The notes: generated by a model not told the origin, from the letters alone. A stretch of DNA of 64,000 nucleotides from Calamus simplicifolius (GCA_900491605.1 UESW01004828.1:217904-281903); one strand, 5' to 3'; counted from the stretch's first letter, positions 1 through 12,925 are shown. Translations and numbers: made by a program.

Positions 1-1900
1 AAACCTTGAGACAGGGGATATGAAATCAGAAGGGATGGAGAACTCTTCTCCAAGAGAGGAGTCCCTCTCTGTTTGGACTTCTCTAATTTTTGGACTCTTT
101 CTTCTCTGCTACTCTCTCCTCTTCTTTTCGAAGTTAAGAAAAGCTTTTTAAATAAACTCATCGTAAAACAACCCAAACAACTTTTGAATTTGTTTTACGA
201 TACGATAATATCATATCTTCGAAAGCGGATTGGTTACGAGCGTTCATGCATTGTCAACGCGTAAGAAAATTTTATAAAATAAATTTACGGATTCATATCA
301 TCTCAATGGCAAGATTGTAATTTAAATAAAGTTTTAAATTCACGTTATCGGAATGGCAAAATCATAATTTATACGAAGTTTCAAATTAACGTTACTGAAA
401 TAGCAAAATCATAATTTATAAGTTTCAATTAGTGTGACAGAACTGTAATTTAAACAAAATGGCAGAATCATAAATTATATGAAATGTTAGAATCGTAAAT
501 TTTCTAAAGTTTCAAAATCTCGTTTCCTATCCGCAACGATAATATAAAAAATATTTAAAATATTTATAAATATGGAAATAATCAGATTAAATCCGTTTGA
601 AGTCCAAATTGAAATTCGAAAGAATCCATTCGAAGATCTCGAACTATACTTCGCATTTGACTTATTTAATTTCTAATTTAAAATAATTTATGATTTCAAA
701 ATTCATAAATAAACGATCAGAGGCTATATTGGATATCCGATTCAAGCCATTTTGAAACCAGATCTAAACCACTCTATCGTCAAACCAACCATTGGTCTAT
801 GGTTCAAGTCCTATCCCACAATGGGTCTAAATAAATCCCAAAAATTCACTTGAGTTACAAACTAACTCAAGTTCATCCCCAGAATAAGTACTACCGCTAA
901 TGCCCAGTGCTAGCTGGACATTGCTAGTACAAACTCAGTATTACCCATATGACCAAGTCCCACTTAGATCATGGATAAAGCCTGTCTCCAGGTCACCTGA
1001 CTATGTGCGTGACTCCATAGGTTCAAATCTAAGTCGGTAGTATAGGAACACTTTCTATACCAATCGATGTGACCATCTAGCAATGGTACCCAACGTTCGA
1101 ATAGACCGAATATATGCAAACAATATTCAGGAACCTAGGCTATGGTTACCGTATAATTCATCCCTTGTCCAAATACTCAAGATGAATTTAGAGTTTACTG
1201 CCAACTTCTAAAAATATCTAAGTATGTTTCAACATGTTTAATCCTGTGACTCCTCACATGGATTACCCTGGCCAAGGTTTTGCAAAATTAAAACACAAAC
1301 CGAGTATAACTCTAATACTTAGAGTGGACATTTCCATCTTGACTCATCATTGATTTAATAAGTACTTGACTGTACCCAGCATCCTTTCGTCACTGGATTA
1401 GAAATCCAGGTAGTCCAGCGCCTAAGTACAGTGAGTTGCTTACTAAGTCACCATGATAGTCTCAGGTCAAAGGGACACTTATACCCATTGCCCTTCTGTG
1501 AGATACCCTTGACAGTAGAGTACTCAACAGAGGTGAGCCACTGTTCAGTGAATATACTCCTACACTCACCTGCATGCCATACTAATGTCATACACTCCTT
1601 AGTTTAAGAGGACAAACCAATATATATGGCACACAATGACCTATACTTGACTATGTTATTGTCCTAGGTAATAACGTATCATTTGGTCGCGAACAGATTT
1701 AAGAGTTACTCAACAATTCCTCCATTGTCGAATACATGTAACTCTAAGGACTACAACATATTGGAATTCTACTGGAAGATGTAAACTATATGCTGTACTG
1801 CCAAAATATACTTTTATTTATTGAATAAATCATGTACATTCATATCAACTTATAACCATCTACAAGCTAGACGATTGGCTGTGGGATACATTTCCTAACA
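1..1900 (-). repeat. Long terminal repeat (3' LTR of minus-strand copia element 1), left end outside window
   Basis: On the minus strand this begins TGTTAGGAAATG at 1900, the TG start expected of a Ty1/copia LTR, directly after the pol gene read on the same strand. No matching terminus is seen before position 1, so it is longer than 1.9 kb or truncated at the window edge. It holds no gene. A TATA-like TTTATTTAAAAAG lies near 145-157 on the minus strand, followed by purine-rich sequence. Between 300 and 545 there is a degenerate internal repeat, annotated separately. Confidence 0.65.
300..545. repeat. Degenerate short tandem repeats inside LTR
   Basis: A motif close to GGCAAAATCATAATTTATA recurs about five times, interleaved with variants of AAGTTTCAAATTAACG (near 303, 353, 405, 460 and 490). 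The copies are diverged and unevenly spaced, as in an old LTR minisatellite. Confidence 0.55.
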
Positions 1901-3035
1901 CCTTCTCAGCCACATGGCCTCTTGGACAGTAGCCGAACAAGCAATATATTTGGCTTCCATAGTAGACAGGATGGTGCAGCTTTGTTTCTTACTGCACCAA
2001 GTGATAGCTCCACCTCCAAAGATAAACACATATTTTGTGGTGGATCTACGCTCGTCCCTATCACTAGCCCAATCAGAGTCACAAAAATCCTTTAATCTCA
2101 AATCTTCACCTTGATAACATAGGGTGAGATTGTTAGTACCACAAAAGTAATGAAAATCCTTTTAACTGCAACCCAATGAGCAAGTCCTGGATTACTTTGG
2201 TATCAGCTAACCAAGCTGACTGCAAAGCAAATATCAGGGCGAGTACACAACATAGCGTACATTAAGCTCCCTACAGCATTAGCATAGGGGATCCTACTCA
2301 TCTTTTCTCTCTCCTCATCAGTTCTAGGGCACTGATCGATGCTCAAAATACAATCCTTCTCTATTGGGGTATCTACGGATTTAGAATAGTGCATTCGGAA
2401 TTATTCTAAGATTTTCTCAATGTATGTTTCTTGAAACAAACCAAGAAACTTCATAGCATCCTCACTCCCAACACAAAATTCACCTTACCCATATCTTTCA
2501 TCTCAAAAACAGAGTACAACCACTCCTTAGTGGCATTGATCACCCTTATAGAACTCCCAGCTATTAGGATGTCATCCACATACAATGCCAAAATCAGAAT
2601 CTCATCATCTAATTTCTTAATGTATACACAACGGTCCTCCTCAATCATATCTAAACCAATTGATGTAATGGCTTCATGAAACTTGAGGTATCATTGCCTA
2701 GATGACTGCTTGAGACCATATATGGAACTTCTAAGGCGGCACGCTTTGCTCTCCTATCCTTTGGTCACAAAGCCCAAAGGTTGATCCATATAGATCTCTT
2801 CATCCAGGCTTCCATTAAGAAATGTTGTCTTAACATCCATTTGATGTAGCTCCAAATATAAATGGGCTACAATAGCTAGGATCAGGCAAATGGAGGCAAA
2901 TCTCACCACAGGAGAAAATGTCTCTTCAAAGTCTACACCTCCATCTGGGTATAGTCCTTCGCCACTAGACGAGCCTTGTACTTATCAATTAACCCATCAG
3001 TCTTGCGCTTTATCTTAAGAACTCACTTATTTCCT
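1901..3035 (-). pseudogene. Copia reverse transcriptase and RNase H fragments (element 1 pol)
   Basis: Minus-strand pieces show RT residues including LYVDDILIAG (in 2451-2648), the copia RT end with VGSLMYAMLCTRPDI (2203-2394), and RNase H with DSDWASDRDERRSTTKYVF and MEAKYIACSATVQEA (1895-2101). The RNase H reading stops abruptly at MWLRR, where the LTR begins. Roughly the last hundred residues of a normal copia RNase H region and the polypurine tract are therefore missing. Frames change between pieces, so no functional enzyme can be made. Confidence 0.88.
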
Positions 3036-3117
3036 ATAGATTTGCGCCCAGACAGAAGGTCTACCAAGTCCCACATATGATTCTTGGCCATCGATACCAT
3101 CTCATCTTCCATAACAG

Positions 3118-4470
3118 CTAGTCACTCACTATGAGCAGGTGAAGCGAGCACCTCTTCAATAGAAACAGGCTCATCTGGATCCAATGGAGTGCAGAGAAAT
3201 TCATTTCCTTTAATCCCAAAATGTCATCGTGGAATATGACCACGTTTGCTTCTTCGTAACTGTGGATATGGACCTTGAGGATCGCTCTCTGGTGGTGCAT
3301 CAACCCTCATGGATGAGCTCCTACTAGGCTTCAGCTTATGTGCTCCCACTATCTGGTGCAGCACTCTCACTAGGCCTAGCATTTCGACTATCTGTGGCGA
3401 TCTCTGAGACAGATCGAAAATCTCCTCCCTCGCCAGAGATAGTAGGAAGGTCCTCCTGTAACTCATACAGGGACAGATCCTTTCTAATTTTATCAATGCT
3501 CGAAAATTCATTCTCTATAAACTCCACGTCTTTGGACTCCACTTCAGTCAATGCTCCATCAGGATGTGCACCATACATCACGTAACCCTTCGAATTCTCA
3601 AGGTACCTATAAACACTTTTTTGCTAGCTTTTGGACCCAGCTTTTTCAACTTATGGGAGGTGTTGTGCATATCTTGCTAAGCCCCAGGGGCACAAATGAT
3701 CCACAGAGGGTCGCGCATCATACCATAGCTCATATGGAGTGAAGGGTACCATTTTACTAGGTACACGGTTAAGGATGTAGGCTGCAGTCAATAACGCATC
3801 TCCCTAGAAATTAATTGGAAGATTTCCTTGCACCATCATCGACCTAACTATGTCTAGTAAAGTCCTATTTCGATGCTCAGAAACACCATTATGTTGCGGT
3901 GTCCCAGGAATAGTAAGCTGCCTACGTATCCCTTTTTCCTCATAGAGCCATTAGAATCGCTCAGTTAGATATTCATGGCCTTTATCAGTTCGGAGAGTCT
4001 TTAAAGACATTTACTTCTAATTTTTTACCTTAGCAAAAAATCGTCTGAAACAATCCAGCGCTTCATAGTGGTGGGAGATTAGGTACACATACCCGAATCG
4101 TAAAAAACCATCTATAAATGTGATGAAATAGGAAGTGCCATGGCGTGCCTTGACACTCATGGGTCCACAGATATCAGAGTGAACAGCTCTAATAGATGAG
4201 AGGCCCTAGTAGCTTTACCAAAAGGCTTCTTGATGCCTTTTCAACTAGACAAGACTTACACACAGGTAGACTTATCTTGGTAAGAAAGCCCAATAGCCCT
4301 GCTTTAGCCATTTGTGCCATCATATCTTGGCCCACATGTCCAAGTCTGGTATGCCAAAGAAAACTATCATCATAGGCAGGAATAGAAGCACAAGAAAATA
4401 AGAAATAAGAAGCACTCATGTCAACATCCAGTCTAAAGAATCCTTGTGACAAATATCCATAAAAGGACAA
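3118..4470 (-). pseudogene. Copia integrase region (element 1 pol)
   Basis: 4470-4189 encodes the GAG-pre-integrase part, with SFLWHTRLGHVGQDMMAQM and the CKSCL pair of the HHCC zinc finger. Downstream DNA (about 4180-3590) matches the catalytic core in broken frames. 3581-3118 carries the region after integrase, with MYGAHPDGALTEVESKDVEF, a typical copia segment between integrase and RT. Several stops and frame changes are present. The product would normally insert element cDNA into the host genome. Confidence 0.8.
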
Positions 4471-4632
4471 AACACCATTTAGATAGACTACATACGGTCA
4501 CAAAAAAAACTAAAAGTGTAATCCAGTGCCAACAGGCAAGAATAGAACAAAGATTACACCAGATAGTTGGGACATACAAAATGCCATGTAGGATCAACAC
4601 ATGTCCACCACAAAGCGTAACACGGCATGCTC

Positions 4633-5657
4633 TTACACAAAAACCTGCTTACGCAGACCATTCCCAAGTACGACAAACTGGATATCTCCTAGTATCCAGG
4701 GAAAATCCATAAAACCAGCTCGATCTCGCACTATATGTTTGTTCGCTCCCGTATCTACAATCCAATCAGGGAGTGTGTCAGCAACTAATGCATATGAATA
4801 AACAAAGAGAGAGCTGAATATGGGGCATACCTTCTTTGGCTCAGCGCAATTATAAGCAAAGTGGCCTTTTGCTCTATAATTGTAGCACTTAATCTTTGTC
4901 ACATCTTTCTTGCTCCCTTGACGTCCTCTCTTTGGTTTGGCCATAGTTTTTCCTTTATATCCCTGTGCACTCTTGTTACGTGCCTTTTCCTTCTTTTTAT
5001 TCTTGGGCCTCGAAGACCCATAAGTAACCACATAGGTCGAAGGGAGGAAAGTCTCAATTCGCTCAGCCTTTAGCTCAAGGTGACGAGCAATGTCCCAAAA
5101 GTCTTGATGTGCTCACTAAGAGTCATCAAGAGCTTCATCTGACTCTACTGAGGGTTAGACAGTGAACGAATCACTGCTAGGACTTGTTGCTCATCAGTAA
5201 GGTCAACTCCAGCAGCCTTCATATCCCTAATCATGTTTTCCATCACATGAAGGTGGGTTGACATGGAATGATTGAGATCCTTGACATATTGCATGGATCT
5301 AAGGTTCAAGGCACGTAGCCTTGTGGCTGAAGTTTGATCAAACCAGATCTTGAGCTAGTTTCACATATCCTGAGCAGACTGGCAATGCTCAAAGTTGCCA
5401 ATAAGATCATTATGCATGCTGCTCAACATGGTAAAGTATGCACAACGATCTTTTCTGACCCAATTTTTATAGGCTTCCCGATCAAGGCGATGTTTCTCAA
5501 TAGTGCCAGGCGCTGGTGGTATCATGCTAGTTGTTAGGATCTTCAAGACTTCTAATTCATTCAGCAGGTATTGAATTTTTCTATGCCATATTTCATAGTT
5601 CTATTCATCTAGCTTCTCACCTTTGTTAAGATCAGCTATCACAGATTTGGAGGCCAT
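4633..5657 (-). pseudogene. Copia gag with zinc knuckle, and protease (element 1)
   Basis: A start codon at 5657-5655 opens a gag reading (MASKSVIADLNKG) that meets a stop early on. A second piece at 5546-5361 has a gag-type sequence with WVRKDRCAYFTMLSSMHND. After frame changes, 5031-4633 gives a basic stretch, the zinc knuckle CYNYRAKGHFAYNC (second Cys replaced by Tyr) and the aspartic protease motif WIVDTGANKH. Gag would form the particle and the protease would cleave the polyprotein. Stops make it a pseudogene. Confidence 0.85.
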
Positions 5658-5833
5658 CACTGCATTCAGTCAAGCAAGGTATGGACATCAGGCACATCTT
5701 ATACCATTAGCTGGGAAAATAACCAGATTACAAATGTTCCTTCTTATAAATGAGATCAAAAACTTTGCTAAGCTCATAATCATCACTCATTTAATAGAAT
5801 GAAACACAGAATCTGAAAATTTTCCATAGAACA
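5658..5833 (-). other. Untranslated leader and primer-binding-like site of element 1
   Basis: Between gag and the inserted SIRE LTR. The minus strand reads TGGTATAAGATG near 5706-5694, similar to the initiator-Met primer site TGGTATCAGAGC of copia elements. The rest (about 5707-5833) may be a remnant of the 5' LTR, but it cannot be compared with the missing end of the other LTR. Confidence 0.4.
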
Positions 5834-6086
5834 TGTTGCCTAGATGTAGCAACCCAAGAGGAGGGTGAATTGGGTATTTAAAATTAATTACTAGCGCAGA
5901 TATGTGCTTAATCACTAGTTAAAAATTAGTTCGCAGTGGTGTAGTGGAGTACACGAAACAAATACACACAGAATATGCAATCACAAACACAATAGGGTTT
6001 ATAGTGGTTCGGTGCTAAACTCGGCTCCTACGTCCACTCCCCAAAAACCCTTTGGCAATTTCACTAATCGTATCACAACGATTACA

Positions 6087-6240
6087 ACCCCTAGCCTTCC
6101 CGGCTAGTCCTCTTGTTTCACGGCACAAGGCAGCCAATCCCCAAGCCTTCTCGGCTAGTCCTCTTGTTTAACGATACAAGGAAGCCAAACCCCTAGCCTT
6201 TCCGGCTAGTCCTCTTGTTTAACGGCACAAGGAAGCCAAA
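6087..6240. repeat. Three 51-bp tandem units in LTR of element A
   Basis: Units start CCCCTAGCCTTCCCGGCTAG and end with CGGCACAAGGAAGCCAA. Three copies lie here, against four in the partner LTR (13249-13452). Each unit carries the dyad CTAGCC...GGCTAG. Confidence 0.85.
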
Positions 6241-6889
6241 CAACAATCTAGCGTTATCTCTAACCCTATTACAAGAAATATCAGAGAATATAACAAATAG
6301 CTCCTAACTTGAGCATATATTCAAAAAGAACTTTACAAATTTCGAAGCAAGTCTTCAGCAATGGATGTGGATCTCTAAGGTAGCTGAAGCTTGAAATGTT
6401 TCACCGGATCTTGACGACTAGAACAAGGATTAAGACTTGCAACTTCACAGCACAAGAGCTTGCTCTTCAACAATCCAGAAAATATGCAATGAAACTCTCT
6501 TTTTGATTTCTTTCTTTCTCTTTTCTTTTTTCAGATTTTCACATATTTGTCAACAAAAATCATCAAGAAGTCGTCAAGAAGTTCCATGGATCACATATAT
6601 TTAAGCCAAAACAAAAATAATGTCCGTTAGACACATTGGTAAATAAAGAAAATTAAAAACGCAAAGAAATATAACCATTTGAATTTATTTCCCTAAACAT
6701 TGATTGCATTTAATCCTTTGGCAAAGAAAGATTTCTTTCAAAAACCAAAAAAACATGTCAGGAACCATGAAAACGGAAATATAATTAAAAGAGAGAGAGA
6801 GAGAGCATTTAATATTTGAGAGAGCTGGTTGGCTCAAAGTCGTGCGGCCATGGAAGAAACAAGGGAGAAGCACCAAGCTATCTAAACAA

Positions 6890-7720
6890 CTAAAGCTAGC
6901 TAGCTGGATAACAAGAATCCACGGCAACAAGAAATCAGCCATATCAAAAAAAATAAAGGAGCTAGCTAGCAAGCTAGCTCAATTCAATATCCACACGGCT
7001 AGGTAAAGAAGCCAGAAAAAAATAGTTAACTCCCTATTCAAGGTTTCATACTTTAATGCAAAAGGAGTTAGCTATTTAGCTAACTCAAATGTAAATTTAT
7101 GCGGCAAGGAGAATAAAGTGGTTAACTCCCTAGTTAGCTTGCTTGGAAGAGTGCACGGCTTGGAGGAAAAATCTGCCATAAAAAATAAAGTAGTTAGCTT
7201 GAAAGGTAGCTAAGGCACAAACTAGTTAGCTCTTTAGCTAACTAGCCACATAGACAAGCATCCCACGTTTTCATGAACAGAGAGAGTTTGAAATTTAGCT
7301 AGCTCTTTAGTTAGCTATTTAAAAAGTGCATGAGGCCATGTAAAAAAGTAGTTAGCTCAAGAGCTAACTCAATTCAAGTTTCATGCGGCTAGGAATGAAA
7401 AGACTTATAAAGTAGTTAGCTTGTTAGCTAACTCCAATGAAAACTTTCATGCAACGTAGAGGGATAAAAGATAAAGGAGTTAGCTGTTAAGCTAACTACT
7501 TTCAAATTCCATTCGGCCATGAAAAACAACAAAAAAGGTTAGCTAGCTTGTTAGCTAGCTAGAGTGGATTTTTCATGCAAACCGCCCAAGGCAAGCTAGC
7601 TCTCCAGCTAGCTGGATTTTTAACCCATTCGGCCAAGGAAGAAAAACACCCCAAAGAAGTCCCAAGAAATCCCTTCAGAAATTTAGTTAGCTAACTCAAA
7701 GGTCCACACGGTTTTAAGAA
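6890..7720. repeat. Dense array of AGTTAGCTAACT-type palindromes in LTR
   Basis: Dozens of copies of AGCTAGCT, GTTAGCTAAC and close variants are spaced a few tens of bases apart, alternating with variable segments such as TTCATGCGGC and GGCCAAGG. The array has dyad symmetry at the motif level and sits in the U3 part of a minus-strand LTR. Confidence 0.75.
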
Positions 7721-7724
7721 TTAC

Positions 7725-7850
7725 AGAAATGCCATTTACAGCTTCCAATGGGATTTACAGGAATGCCACTGACAGTTTTCAATGGGATTTACAGGAATGC
7801 CATTGACTGCATTCAGTGGGATTTACAGGATTGCCATGCAATGCTTTGAG
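7725..7850. repeat. Three to four units of a ~46-bp tandem repeat
   Basis: GGGATTTACAGGAATGCCA recurs, with variable tails such as CTGACAGTTTTCAAT. It adjoins the AGTTAGCTAACT zone in the same LTR. Confidence 0.75.
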
Positions 7851-8312
7851 AAACATTTTTACATGATAAATCATCAAATATAGATTTAGTATTTTGAGAA
7901 ATGAATGATCAAACATTGAAGAACCATGATAAAACATTTGGGCTTGAGGAAATTATTTTGGAATACAAATTCATTGGCTCATTTGAAAATGTTTTTCATG
8001 CTATAAGAAACAATACAATAGTTCATGCAAAGGTAGTTTTAGTCATTTATAAAACAAATATTTTGTGATACTTTTGAAGCAAAAGTTCATTTAAAAATTC
8101 ATTTTCCCTTTTCAAAAACATTTGGACTTACAAAAATACAATCACATTACCTTCATTTTACCTTTGTAATACCTTTCTTTTGGTATGTAGAGTAATCCAA
8201 TTTGAAGTAACATTATCTTGATGATTCACCTGAAATTTGTTAACTTAACCACAAAATCATTATTATCATGCTTAATTGTTTTATGATCATCAAAATCAAT
8301 ATGAGGTCAACA

Positions 8313-9600
8313 ATCTTCCCCTTTTTGATGATGACAAAACCATTAAGCATACAAAAGAAAATATATAAAATTCCCTTCCCTTTTAATATATACTTTTCTC
8401 TTTACATGCTATTCTCTCCCATGAATGTTCCATGAATATAATGTATGCTAATCTCTCCCATAAATGTAAATGAAGTGTATGCTATTCTCTCCCCCTTTTT
8501 ATCATTAATCAAAAAGAGATAAAAGAATGTGCACAATTAAGCATTCATCAAGGAAAAGACATTAAGCATTCATAATGCATTAAAAAGCATAAGTACATAA
8601 TACAAACTATTAAGTTTATGGCTTGATCATACAAGATATAATTTCAACCATACAACAAAGATACATCAAAGTTCATCAAGGTTCATAATCTCAAATCATA
8701 AAAATAACATATGTCAAGGTTCAAAATACGTTAAGGTCCAAATATATTAAAGTTCATAACAAAGTTTATATTATAAAGAAAAATTCTAATCTTCAATAAT
8801 AACAATAAGATACAAAAATATTAATCATTTAATAACAATTATTTTCATAACTCAATTGATACCAATTTTTTTTTTAAACTTTGAATGTGTGATCAAAATA
8901 TCACCTTTTCATATTGGAGCAAGATAGCAGTTTTATAGTTTGATATGCATTCAAATCATTGCCACATATAAGAGTTGATACCACATTCATACATCAAAGC
9001 ACTTATAACAGTAAGATATTTGATATTCAATACATCACAGTGCTTAATGCATCAAAGTATCCAAATATTCAAGTAAGTTTCTTCTCCCCTTACTAATTTA
9101 AAAATATGTTGAGATACAATATTAACAGATACCACATCAAATATTTGAGTTCAAATATGTTTACATTCTTCTTCCCCTTAATATTTCAAATTTGGTTTAT
9201 ATGCAATAAAAGTTTTATGCAAGAAATGATACCACTATCATATGATCAAAATATTTTATAAATGTATCATGCTAATCTCAGTGTATATATGAAAAATACA
9301 TAGGCATTCTATAACAATCATCACATTTCATTTTCACATTTCATATGATAACATAAGAATAGGTGATATGCAAATAAGACATTACAACAAAATATGCATC
9401 ACCTTTATCAAATCTTTTTCATTTCATGCATAGGCAATTTATTATAAGATATGATCAAAAAATGATACCACTAATAAAGTAGGCATTTAATAGTCTAAGT
9501 CTTACAATAAAATTATATCAAGCAAGGAGTAAATAGATCAAGCTGATACCACTAGTTATCGATTATGGGCCTGCAACCCATATCACTCGACAAATGTACC
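8313..9600 (-). other. Non-coding 3' internal region of element A
   Basis: AT-rich sequence between the LTR and the RT relic. It starts with the complement of the polypurine tract (8313-8335) and has further CTCCCC tracts at 8410-8500. No coding remnant of RNase H or of a third ORF is recognisable here, so that part seems deleted or fully decayed. Confidence 0.6.
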
Positions 9601-10260
9601 ATACTTTAGATTTCTTCATGCCAAACTTCTTCAAAATTTCTTTATGTACAAGGATTGGCTTATGAAGATCCTCTTCTTGATTGCTTGATTTGAAGTTCGA
9701 TAATTGATTTTACCCATTATGCTCATCTCGAACTCCCCCTGCATGAACTTAGCAAAATCTTGGAACAAGAAATTATTAGTAGCACCGAATATAATGTCAT
9801 CTTCATAAATTTGTACTATCAATATCATCATTCTATCTTTTAATTCATAATGTTGCATCAATATTTTCATTAATAAATTTATTGCTAATCAAGACTTAAT
9901 AAGCCTATCAAACCATGCCCGGGGTACTTGTCTCAAACCATATAAAGCTTTGTTCAATTGAATACATGGTTTGGAGACATAAGATTTTTGAAATCAGGTG
10001 GTTGATCAACAAATACTTGTTCAACAAATATTCATTAAGGAAAATGCTCTTAACATCCATTCAATATAATTTAACATTCATAAAGCAAGCAAATGCAAGA
10101 AGTAATCTAATAATCTTTAATCTAGCAATAGGAACATATGTTTCATCAAAATCAATATCTTCATCTTGATTATATTCTATAGCTAACAATCTTGCTTTAT
10201 TTCTAATGAAATTATCATGCTCATCCATTTGTTTCTAAATTCTCATTTAATTTATCATGC
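9600..10260 (-). pseudogene. Copia reverse transcriptase relic (element A)
   Basis: Minus-strand 9870-9631 carries QIYEDDIIFGATN, the copia YVDD box with Val changed to Glu, followed by FAKFMQGEFEMS. Upstream (about 9990-9880) ALYGLRQVPRAWFDRL, the conserved block before the YVDD box, is readable, but frames are broken around it. It is inactive. Confidence 0.85.
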
Positions 10261-11396
10261 ATATCATTTAGGCTCTATATGAAAAACAAATGCAAAATTA
10301 ATACATGTATTTCTAAATGATGATCTCCTAATATCATGAGATGGATCACTTAATATTAGCTCTTTAAGAATGATTATAGACATACCTTCATTAGCTTTCA
10401 AATTCAGCACTACCTTGTGGTTCATCATGTTGAATTTCTTCTTCATGTATCGCTTGTATCATTGAATGCAAGGTGAGCTTCTTGACTTGACTTTAATTTC
10501 ATCTGTATCAATTAAAACCTTTCTCTTCCCTAATGGAAGATCATTAGATTCATCAATATACATGAATATAAGGTCTTATGTTCATTACAAGATTTTTCAA
10601 AGTGCCATTTTTTTTAAATTATTTTCTATGATCACTTCTAATAGATAAAATAGGAAAACCTTTTTCATTTGAAATTCTTCTAAGGAGTTTTAGAAAAACT
10701 GAAGTTGCTTCATTTTTGCTAACTTAGAATAAAGCTTATGTAAATCAGAAAATCATCAATAATCATGAATCCATATGCAAAATTCTAAAAGATTAGAAGT
10801 CGAAATCATATTTTTAGACTTAAAAGAAAATTTTTAAAAATTTGCATGTATCACAAATCTTATCTTTTTCGGAATTCAATTTTGGCAAACCTTTAACCAA
10901 ATCATTTTTGAATAATTTAGAAAGCAAATCCATGCTGACATAAGCAAGTCTATGATGCCATAACTAGATTTATCAATTTTAGCATTCATGACAACTAGAC
11001 ATTCAATAATCTGGTCATTAACAATATAAACATTACTATGCCTATGACTAATGGCTTCATGTAGTCATCAACAGGATTTGTAATTATGCAAAGAGATGAT
11101 TCAACAAATAATTTTAAAACCTTTTCATAAAATTGACTAATGCTAGACAAGTTATGATTCAATCCATTTAAAAGCAAGATATTATTAACATAAGTAGAGG
11201 GAGTGATATCAATTTTATCAATGCCAATAATGTTACCTTGGTCATTACTTTCAAAGGTAACCACTCCTCCATCAATTGCATTCAAAGTGATGAATTGAGA
11301 TTCATCATCCATCAAGTGTCTTAAGCACCCGCTATCCAAGTATAATTTTCTTTTTGCTCTACGGGTTGCAAGACACACTTGCATCCATAACATCAA
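10260..11396 (-). pseudogene. Copia protease and integrase relics (element A)
   Basis: 11396-10995 contains LYLDSGCLRHLMDDESQF, the SIRE-type aspartic protease site (DSG), followed by the spacer NDQGNIIGIDKID. Downstream, 10995-10260 retains only scattered integrase and linker similarity in shifting frames, including the stretch at 10446-10264. Heavy deletion has removed the integrase core. Confidence 0.65.
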
Positions 11397-12925
11397 GTTT
11401 TGCTTCTAGGTACCCAAGCTTTCTTGTGTCCTTTAGGGTTAGCTAAAATGGTTCCTTTTGGAACCCATATCCTTCTAACATTGTGTGTGTGACATATATA
11501 TGCTTTGTGTCCACATGTATCTTCAGTAGAATTATTAGCATGCACATAAATATTTTTTAAAAACTTTTGTCTTTTTAAAGGATTGTATCCTAGGCCAGCT
11601 TTGTTAAAAATAGCTCTTTGATTTTCAAGAATCATGTTAAGTTTAGTAGAGCTCAAAGTAAACTTATCTACAATAGGTTTCAATCTATCTACTTCATTTT
11701 TCAAATTCATGTTTCTTGTAATAAAACTTCATTTTCTTCTAATAGTTTATCCTTTTCTAAAGTAAGATTTTGAACTTGATTTTTCAAATCTTTATTTTTT
11801 GAACTGAGATTTGCGAAATCATCAATTAATTCATAAAATGCACCATGCAATTCATCGAATGTAAAATCATCTAACAAGTTGGGGTTTACCTCTTCATTGT
11901 TCGCCATAAGACAAAGATTTTCTTCTTCATTCTTCTCTTCTTCTTCAGAGCTTGATGCATCACTATCGCTCCATGTAGCTATCATAGCCTTCTTTTTAAA
12001 TTTCTTGAGACCTTTCTTCAGATATGGATAATCTGGCTTGTAGTGTCCCAGTTTGTTGCATTCATAACAAATTACTTCATATTCTTTTTCATTGCTTGGC
12101 TCTCCTTTCATTAATGCTCTCTTTCTTCCTTTAAATTTCTTTCTCATGAATTTCTCAAATTTCTTGTAATGAGAGCTAGATCATTTTCCTCATCACTTTC
12201 ACTTGAGGTGCTCTCATTTTCATCATTTAGGGCTATACTCTTTAGTCCCAATATTCTCTTGTTTTGGATTGTTCTTCATCAAAATGTTGTTGCTGCTGAA
12301 GCTCATGAGTCATCAATGAACCAACTAATTCTTCAAGAGATAGTGTGTTGAGTCCTTGGCTTCTTGAATTGCAGTAACTTGGCCTCCCAAGACCTAGGCA
12401 AGGATCTCAAAACTTTTCTAACAAGATCACCATTAGTATAACATTTTTTCAAGGCTTTCAGCCCATTAATAATGTTAGTGAATCTTGTAAATATCACCAA
12501 TGCTTTCATATGATTCATTTTAAACAATTCATATTCATGTACAAGCATATTATTCTAGATTCTTTAACTTGATTGGTACCCTCATGGGTAACTTTAAGTC
12601 TATTCCAAATTTTCTTAGCAGATATGCATGTAGAAATATGATTAAATTCATTGGCATCTAAAGAACAATATAATACATTCATGGCTTTAGCATTCAGCTG
12701 AGCCATCTTCTTATCATGCACATCCCATTCCGTTTCCGGTTTGGGAATATCAATACCATCAGATTTAATAGTGGGGTGTGTGGGTCCATTGACTATGATA
12801 CTTCATAAATTATAATCAAGTGCTTGAATAAAAATTTTCATACGTGCTTTCCAATAAGTGTAATTTGTGCCATCAAATAGAGGTGGTCTATTAGTTGACT
12901 GTCCCTCAGTCAAAACTGAACCCAT
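11393..12925 (-). pseudogene. SIRE-type gag relic (element A)
   Basis: The start at 12925-12923 (MGSVLTEGQS) suits copia gag. Pieces at 12721-12515 (NAKAMNVLYCSLDANEF) and 12548-12333 (EYELFKMNHMKAL, KVLRSLPRSWEAKL) belong to the retrotransposon gag family (UBN2-like). 12147-11707 holds a zinc knuckle, CYECNKLGHYKPDY, with the last Cys lost, then an acidic and coiled-coil-like segment. 11710-11393 is the tail before protease. There are several frame changes. Confidence 0.88.

Larger units (their letters stand above)
1..5833 (-). mobile_element. Ty1/copia retrotransposon relic, element 1
   Basis: Reading the minus strand from 5657 to 1901 gives the copia order: gag, zinc knuckle, protease, integrase, reverse transcriptase, RNase H, then an LTR. 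A primer-binding-like sequence, TGGTATAAGATG, lies upstream of gag (about 5694-5706). The 5' LTR side is cut by SIRE-type element A, which starts at 5834. Many stops and frameshifts show an old copy. I do not assign a copia lineage with confidence. Confidence 0.85.
5834..8312 (-). repeat. 3' LTR of SIRE-type element A (2479 bp)
   Basis: In plus orientation it runs from TGTTGCCTAGATG to GAGGTCAACA, with TGTTG/CAACA ends. Its first 530 bases match the partial LTR at 13002-13575. A TATA-like TTAAATATATG lies on the minus strand near 6604-6594. It has no coding content but unusual internal repeats: 51-bp units at 6087-6240, a GTTAGCTAAC-rich zone at 6890-7720, and roughly 46-bp units at 7725-7850. 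Confidence 0.85.
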
